From: Gerris lacustris
Taxonomy: Eukaryota > Arthropoda > Insecta > Hemiptera > Gerridae
DNA: 64,000 nucleotides
NCBI GenBank assembly: GCA_951217055.1
Contig: OX578280.1
Coordinates: 19,197,394-19,261,393, forward strand
Reading direction: 5' to 3'
Part shown: positions 59,733-64,000 of the stretch, piece by piece
Position numbering within the stretch: position 1 is the first letter of the stretch
Layout of the letters: each line of letters opens with the position of its first letter
Notes under the pieces: model-generated
What the model was told of the DNA's origin: nothing
The model's input: the letters and a program-made list of their open reading frames with translations, nothing else
Database searches by the model: none
Made by a program: the position numbers and the translations under genes

Positions 59733-60974
59733 TAGTTTCGCGAATTTGGGCCTTGCTTCATCCAGCTGAAAATATCCACCTGGGAATTAAGCTCCCTGTC
59801 AACTTCGAGCTCCTATGCCATTCAACCTCCTTTGGTGGTCAAAAACAGAAAAAGCGAAGCAACGGTCCTATTTATAATGTCGCTTCTTCTTATTAGGTTC
59901 TAATTTACCCGTTTTATAAAAATTGTATGACCAGAATAGCATCATTTTGAATGCAACCTTGCAGCTGCAGAATTTACCAGCTACCCACCGAAAACTTCCA
60001 ACACATTAATTGTTCGTTTTGGAGTACAGTGTAGTGACCATAATTATTCTCCTCCTAGACCGAAAAGTTTCCTCCAAATACACGACCAAGAGATATACAT
60101 GGACAGGAAGTTATAGTTAATGTTTCATTGTTTGAAAGTTAGAAAAACTTAAGTCCATCCTAAAGTTAGACTCGTGATATGTTAGCGGCCATGACTTAGA
60201 TTGCGGGTGAACGTAAAGTGTGATCAGTTTAAAAGTACTCCGAGTTACGATTTAGCTCTTAAGACTGTTTGTTGTAATAAGTAGGCAACTTGGGTCTCCA
60301 CATGCACTTGAATCATAGTTATTTGAACTTTATAGCCCTTAACCTTCTCTATTCGTTTGATGGTTAGATTATCACGTACTCAATGAAGCTACAAGTAACC
60401 TTATAACAGTCGTGTTATACAAAATCCGACTCAAGCATTAGTGTAATTTAACACTTCTAGTATGTAATAAGTACTCTTAATTTCTCTAGGAAGGAGTAAT
60501 CAACCAATTTGAAAGTTTGTAACAACTTAACGATCTCTAATAGACAAATTATACTTATAAAAGAGAACCAATTACAATTTAAAATCATCTTTAAAGATAT
60601 TTAGTTTATAGCTAGTTATTAGTTATCGGAATTTAGTTGCTGTAATCCTTACTAATAGAAATTAGAAGTAATTGTTAGTTATTAAAAAAAACTTTCATTT
60701 TTTTTTTTTTTTAAATGATTCAATGTAAGTCGGTAAGTTTTAAACGTCTAATATTAGATTAAGTAAAAGTTAACTGGTTCTGTTAGAAAATTGGTGCACG
60801 TATTCCTTAAAATTACGTAATATTTTTCAGGCGTAAAAAAATGAATTGAAAATTGAATGTGGATAATTCTATTATATTTATCTCACGGGCTAGCAGTCGT
60901 GAGGTAAACTGTCGGCTTAAGTTTACATTATAAGCGAGACATTTGACTTTATTTTCTTTCTAAAACCTCTCTTT
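59733..60974. other. Mostly non-coding; one unrecognised frame
   Basis: The plus-strand frame ending at 59896 contains LLHPAENIHLGIKLPVNFEL and CHSTSFGGQKQKKRSNGPIY, protein-like but without an acceptor of quality or a known family. The rest is AT-rich. Confidence 0.3.
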
Positions 60975-61125
60975 AGGCCCCCATACACGATCAAACATTT
61001 TGCGCAAACCTTATGTCGGGCAAATTTAGTCCATACACGTCAAGCATCATGTTGGCGCAAACATCAAACAGCCCCATACACGGTCAAAATGTTTGCGCAA
61101 ATATTTTGACCGTATATGGGAGCCT
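60975..61125. mobile_element. Short Harbinger-like MITE
   Basis: Termini aggcccccatacacgatcaa and inverse tgaccgtatatgggagcct, with a repeated inner phrase gtttgcgcaaa. Flanked by TTT and TTA, roughly a TWA duplication. 151 bp, non-coding. Confidence 0.65.
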
Positions 61126-61382
61126 TTACCGATAAAATGATTCATGTTTATTGAGGATTTCTATGTCCTAACTGTTCACTTTACAACAGAGCCATCTCAA
61201 GCTTTAATTATTTAATTTTTAATAAAAATATAACATTGACTGTGTCATGCATTGAAAAGACATACATTTTGTCGTATGATTTTAAATTATTAAGCATATG
61301 ACATTTACATAATACTGTTGTTTCTTAATGGTGCGAAGACAAAATTCGGTGAGGCGAACATGAGTTATGCCATGGCATTCCA

Positions 61383-61655
61383 TTGATAAATATGCTAGTT
61401 CTAAAATGTCAATTTTCTAAGGACAAGATGAATGAAGTTTGTCAATTGGCTGTAGAACGAGGTATACAGAAAGTAATTGAGAGCTGTCGTAGGCAGAAGA
61501 TCGGTGTGCTGTATTTACGAGTACTTACACGTATGACGCTGTATGTAGGCAGGCAGAAAGTAATTGCTTCTGATTGCCTGACCTACTGTGGCTTCATTCT
61601 GTTTACTTTAAACTGGCTCCTTGGATCTCAATTGCTCCGAATTGTTCTGGCATAG
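61383..61655 (+). other. Unrecognised 90-codon frame
   Basis: The frame contains KDKMNEVCQLAVERGIQKVI and a hydrophobic end GFILFTLNWLLGSQLL. A quasi-palindrome (gtaggcaggcag...ctgacctac) at 61547-61588 lies inside it, which points to a repeat. No family resemblance, so not called as a gene. Confidence 0.25.
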
Positions 61656-62194
61656 AAAAAAAAAACGGGAACAAATTAACTTAACTATTTATAAAGTACT
61701 ATATGTATCTTTCTTTTTGCTTTGACTTGTAAATTACTTTTACTTCATTTAAAATTGAAGTAATTTATTTTTCTCTTCCTAATTAAGTATCTAAAGTAGA
61801 TGATAAAAAATCAAGTTTTTTATGTCCTTTTCAGTTTTATATAGATGGAAAGACATTTACCGTTCTCTCGCAGACAATCTCTGTATTTAAACCTAGAATA
61901 GGTTATAGGCTTTCGTAGGTTATTAGACATACTCGTTATTATATGCTGAAATAACATATTATTATTTCCCCATCCCGTCCTATATATGAATGTAAAAAAT
62001 ATAAACAAATTTTATTTGAAGGCCTCAAAAAAATACAGTGTAAAGTAAGGAGAGTAGAGAAGTAGGTCCCTGGTACGATCCCCCGGGGGGTCACAATGTT
62101 TTTTTATCGGTATTAACGAAACATTAAATTAATTTTTCTGGTAATTCTCATCGCCCCACCATAAGGTATTAGCATGAATTATTTCGAAAAATTA

Positions 62195-62400
62195 GGACTA
62201 GCCGTTGTAGGGTGGTTGGAGGGTACATTTTTTGGAGGGAAAATTTTGGCGCCAAAAGCGCAATATTGGGGTCTTTGTCATAAAATGTTAAATATATTTA
62301 ATTTGTAATCTACTCTTCTGTATCTTTCATTTGATATCCCTCTCGATAAATATCTTTTTAAAAATTGAGCTTAGCACATTTTTGCGTATTGCGCATACGC
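62195..62400 (-). repeat. AGGGTTTCG repeat, reverse fragment
   Basis: Contains in reverse gtaatctactcttctgtatc, tttcatttgatatccctctc, matching the module at 53090-53130. Confidence 0.6.
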
Positions 62401-62620
62401 ATTATTAAATGTTCATCTTCTCTATATTCTTCCTAGGTTTGGGCCAGTATTTTTAAATTTCAACGCTTTGGCGTGAACAGTAAAAAGTACAGTAAACAGT
62501 AAAGTTCAAAGGATATGATCCAAAGAACGGCGGACGCGCACTGGACACTCATCACTCATCACTCATCACCCTCGGCATAAGGGTTTAGAGGATGATCTAC
62601 GAAACTCTAAAAATGAAAAA

Positions 62621-63050
62621 CAAAGCCACAAGTAAAGAACCTAACAATAAAAGAAGATAACTTGACTAATAGAAACTAATTAAGTCAACAAGCCAAAAAG
62701 AAAATATTGTAATTATTATAGAAGCTAATAACAAAAAAGGGATAACGAATCATCCAACAATTACGAAAACAAGCTATCAATAAACAAAGTAAGAAGTAAA
62801 CATGCTAGCATTAAAATAAAGTTACAAGTAAACAAGCTAATGAGTCAACTAATGAACCATTAAACAAGCTAACAATAAAATAAAGTAATAAGTAAACAAC
62901 CTAACAATAAAATAAAGTAATAAGTAAACAAACTAACCATAACATAAAGTAACAAGAAACAGGCTTACAATAAAAAAAAGTAATAAGTAAACAAGTCAAC
63001 AAAATAACAATTAAATAAAGTAATATGTAATGTAAACCAAATACCTAATA
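62621..63050 (+). repeat. Degenerate 32-bp tandem repeat
   Basis: Variants of acaataaaataaagtaataa plus gtaaacaagcta recur at 32-bp and irregular spacing, with almost no G/C. Best units lie at 62870-62980. Confidence 0.8.
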
Positions 63051-63440
63051 ATCAAGCTGGAAAATTATAAGATAACGATGGGCTAATCTCACAAGTGGTT
63101 AACTTCACTTCTTAGTAAAGAAGTTTACTAGAAAAAAAACTAGAAGAATTGTAAGTATGTTACATACTATGTATCCCCTTGAGTCCCACGAGTATAGTAT
63201 GTATATAATAAAATAATACGATCTAGGTAGTTAACAACATTTATTTGTTTCGTCTTTAATATTTCTAATTATTGACAAATGTTATCAGTTTTTTTATGGT
63301 TTCTAAAAATACATAATCCTTCCTATGTCTTTATGTATAGAATTTGGAGACATTAAGAAAATTCTTTCTTCAGAATGATCACCCTACATATTATAATCTC
63401 TCAAGGGCAGGCTGACTCCCCCACCATCCCACTTTTTTTT

Positions 63441-63848
63441 AGGGTTGGTAAATCCAAAAAAAGAAATCCTTATAGTTTCGTTCCTATGTCTGTCTGTCTG
63501 TCTGTCACTATACGGTTCCAATATCTTTTAAATCAAAAGAGATAGAAACATGAAACTTTCTAGTATTAAAGATCGTTTTGACGCGCAGACAGGTAAAATA
63601 TAGCGAACTCAAAATTATCAGCTGTTCAAATCCAAAATGGCGGATAATTCATGTCAACGGAAAATAATATTTTTTTTCAAATTTTGAGTGGGGTATCAAA
63701 TGAAAGGTATTGAAGAGCAGATTACAAAAAAATATAACTCTTGTGGAAAGTGTTTGATTTTCCAGGCCATTATGTCAAAAAACATAAAAATTTGGTTTCC
63801 CTCTCCCCCATTATACTAATTTCATGTTCACAATACCAAGGAAACCCT
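63441..63848 (+). repeat. Hairpin-ended AGGGTTTCG repeat, copy 2
   Basis: Starts agggttggtaaatcc, includes tgtctgtctgtctgtctgtc, ttgacgcgcagacaggtaaa and a single copy of the atggcggataattcatgtc / gggtatcaaatgaaagg module, and ends caataccaaggaaaccc. One module shorter than the copy at 52557. Confidence 0.75.
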
Positions 63849-64000
63849 TTTTACGTGAGACTTAACCAATTTTTTCTATTTACTAGTCCTCTTCTGTCCA
63901 GCACGTCTATCTAAGTATAGTGATAGTGAAGTATTTAAGATGAAATAATTTTAAAGTCCAGAGTGTTGCGCTAACTCTATTATATAATACGCGTATGTGG

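Overview
This window looks like a stretch of an AT-rich, repeat-dense animal genome, most likely an arthropod. The reasons are spliced exons with GT/AG borders and CTAAT-like branch sites, a Ly6/uPAR-type secreted protein gene, an RTE-like LINE, many short non-autonomous DNA transposons with target-site duplications (TSDs), tRNA-derived SINEs, and long homopolymer and (TA)n runs. Nothing resembles a bacterial operon or a CRISPR array. The species cannot be named from sequence alone.

Genes are sparse and appear as isolated exons. At the left end, two coding exons of a Ly6/uPAR gene lie on the minus strand (3667-3724 signal peptide; 1076-1258 cysteine-rich exon) with matching splice phase. Its start codon is only 458 bp from that of a divergent plus-strand first exon (4183-4326, product unknown), so 3725-4182 is a candidate bidirectional promoter. 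Further exon-like segments are a plus-strand internal exon (35100-35257), a minus-strand terminal exon encoding a membrane anchor (31017-31159), a minus-strand terminal exon (44346-44495), two related minus-strand segments at 48563-48891 that look like a duplicated terminal exon, and a coding-like relic at 43924-44193. None of these could be assigned a function, and whether they belong to one gene is unknown.

Most of the window is repeat. A 5'-truncated but uninterrupted RTE-like LINE (22885-24380) sits between perfect 12-bp TSDs inside an older repeat. A decayed end of a different LINE lies at 21345-21763. Non-autonomous DNA elements include a five-copy composite MITE family with 8-9 bp TSDs (12701, 28553, 39119, 44999, 56647), Harbinger-like elements with 3-bp TWA duplications (38856-39868, 47200-47652, perhaps 60975-61125), TA-flanked elements (5257-5516, 17834-18858), and large palindromic elements (1562, 15501, 25892, 41291, 41856).

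Several families with different sequences share one layout: a short terminal hairpin, a (TCTG)n tract, then a core close to ccgatttt-gatgaaatttgg. A Foldback-like element (56903-57778) has arms built from 39-bp repeats, which create long but meaningless open frames. A tRNA-like SINE head is present in several copies, once as a tandem array of roughly 78-bp half units. A degenerate hammerhead-ribozyme-like core lies in the loop of a MITE at 38637-38847.
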